Source: Buchnera aphidicola (Hyadaphis tataricae)
GTDB taxonomy: Bacteria; Pseudomonadota; Gammaproteobacteria; Enterobacterales; Enterobacteriaceae
Assembly (NCBI RefSeq): GCF_005081445.1
Contig: NZ_CP034873.1
Coordinates: 62,001-126,000, forward strand
DNA length: 64,000 bases
Direction: 5' to 3'
Below the pieces are notes generated by a model. It had not been told where the DNA came from, did no database searches, and was given only the letters and a program-made list of their open reading frames with translations. Below are positions 63,629 to 64,000 of the stretch, one piece after another; position 1 is the first letter of the stretch; every line of letters begins with the position of its first letter. Position numbers and translations under genes: made by a program.

Positions 63629-64000
63629 ATGCAAAATCCAAAAGAACATGTGGATTTGTCTCAGTCTATTTTATCACTAATATTTATTATTGCCATAAGT
63701 GTTCTTAGTTTTTTAGTACTTCATCCTTTTATATTAGGTTTTTCTTGGGCTAGTATGATTGTCATTTCAACTTGGCCAATTATGTTAAAAATAGAAAAAT
63801 TTTTTCTAGGGCAACGTTTTTTTGCAGTAGCGATCATGATGACGTTTTTGTTAACCTTGTTTATTGTTCCAGTTTTTTTTATTGTTCAGAGTTTAATATT
63901 TACTAGTACACCTTTAATTCAATGGTGCGCTGCAAACACATTAGAACTGCCAAAATTATTATGGCTTCAAGATGTTCCTCTAATTGGTAAAAATATGTTT
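63629..64000 (+). CDS. ydiK: YdiK, AI-2E-family membrane protein, 3' end outside window
   Basis: Open for 124 codons to the window edge; the E. coli protein is about 370 residues. Begins behind a strong ribosome site, GAGGTGA. Hydrophobic segments at about residues 15-50 and 70-90 match YdiK: ISVLSFLVLHPFILGFSWASMIVISTWP-like opening and LWLQDVPLIGKNMF near the edge. The family is a predicted permease or transporter; the substrate in symbionts is unknown. Divergent from sufA, with 221 bp between holding both promoters; no gene seen there. Confidence 0.9.
   Translation, partial: MQNPKEHVDLSQSILSLIFIIAISVLSFLVLHPFILGFSWASMIVISTWPIMLKIEKFFLGQRFFAVAIMMTFLLTLFIVPVFFIVQSLIFTSTPLIQWCAANTLELPKLLWLQDVPLIGKNMF

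Overview
The window is a strongly AT-rich, gene-dense chromosome segment from a reduced gammaproteobacterial endosymbiont. Every gene I can identify has an Enterobacterales counterpart, and the content and order point to Buchnera aphidicola, the primary endosymbiont of aphids. The strain cannot be named from the sequence alone. The diagnostic traits are a complete his operon, dapA/dapE/aroC/cysK for amino acid supply, a flagellar basal-body and export locus with no filament, motor or chemotaxis genes nearby, a full rsx electron-transport operon, no mobile elements, few regulators, and many shortened proteins.

Layout. 1-4.0 kb: ribB (cut by the window edge), a kinase-only hldE, cca and uppP. 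4.1-7.9 kb: the PTS operon ptsH-ptsI-crr and cysK on the minus strand. 8.1-12.3 kb: ligA, tRNA-Lys, tRNA-Val(UAC), gltX and tRNA-Ala. 12.4-22.9 kb: fliE (minus), then fliF-G-H-I-J-K-M-N-(O/P fused)-Q-R. 23-31.4 kb: rpmG/rpmB, a shortened tamB, ppa, pmbA, rnpB, rsmI and fabB. 31.6-39.7 kb: talA, tktB, dapE, a minimal bamC, dapA, a 0.7-kb non-coding stretch, aroC and smrB. 40.1-47.2 kb: hisGDCBHAFI behind an attenuator-like terminator. 47.4-52.7 kb: gnd, dcd, metG without its C-terminal domain, and tilS abutting tRNA-Val(GAC). 53.0-61.6 kb: ribE, rsxABCDGE, nth and priA. 61.7-64 kb: tyrS, sufA and the 5' part of ydiK.

How the genes fit together. The segment covers sugar import (PTS), the pentose phosphate branch (gnd, talA, tktB) that feeds PRPP to histidine and erythrose-4-phosphate to chorismate (aroC), lysine/DAP synthesis (dapA, dapE), cysteine (cysK), riboflavin (ribB, ribE), translation (gltX, metG, tyrS, tRNAs, cca, tilS, rnpB) and the flagellar type III export machine. 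The flagellar proteins look adapted to export rather than rotation: FliG has lost four of five torque residues and FliM has lost the CheY-binding N-terminus.

The most striking signal lies at 53.6-59.9 kb. rsxA, rsxB, rsxC and priA are each broken by one missing base inside a run of 9-11 A or T. Adding one base in each run restores reading frames of expected family content; RsxA becomes exactly 193 residues. Transcriptional slippage at poly(A/T) runs, ongoing decay and homopolymer sequencing error are the competing explanations. Other reductive changes include a FliO-FliP fusion, a BamC reduced to its lipoprotein signal and BamD-binding segment, a Cca without its HD phosphohydrolase motif, and a PriA without helicase motifs.
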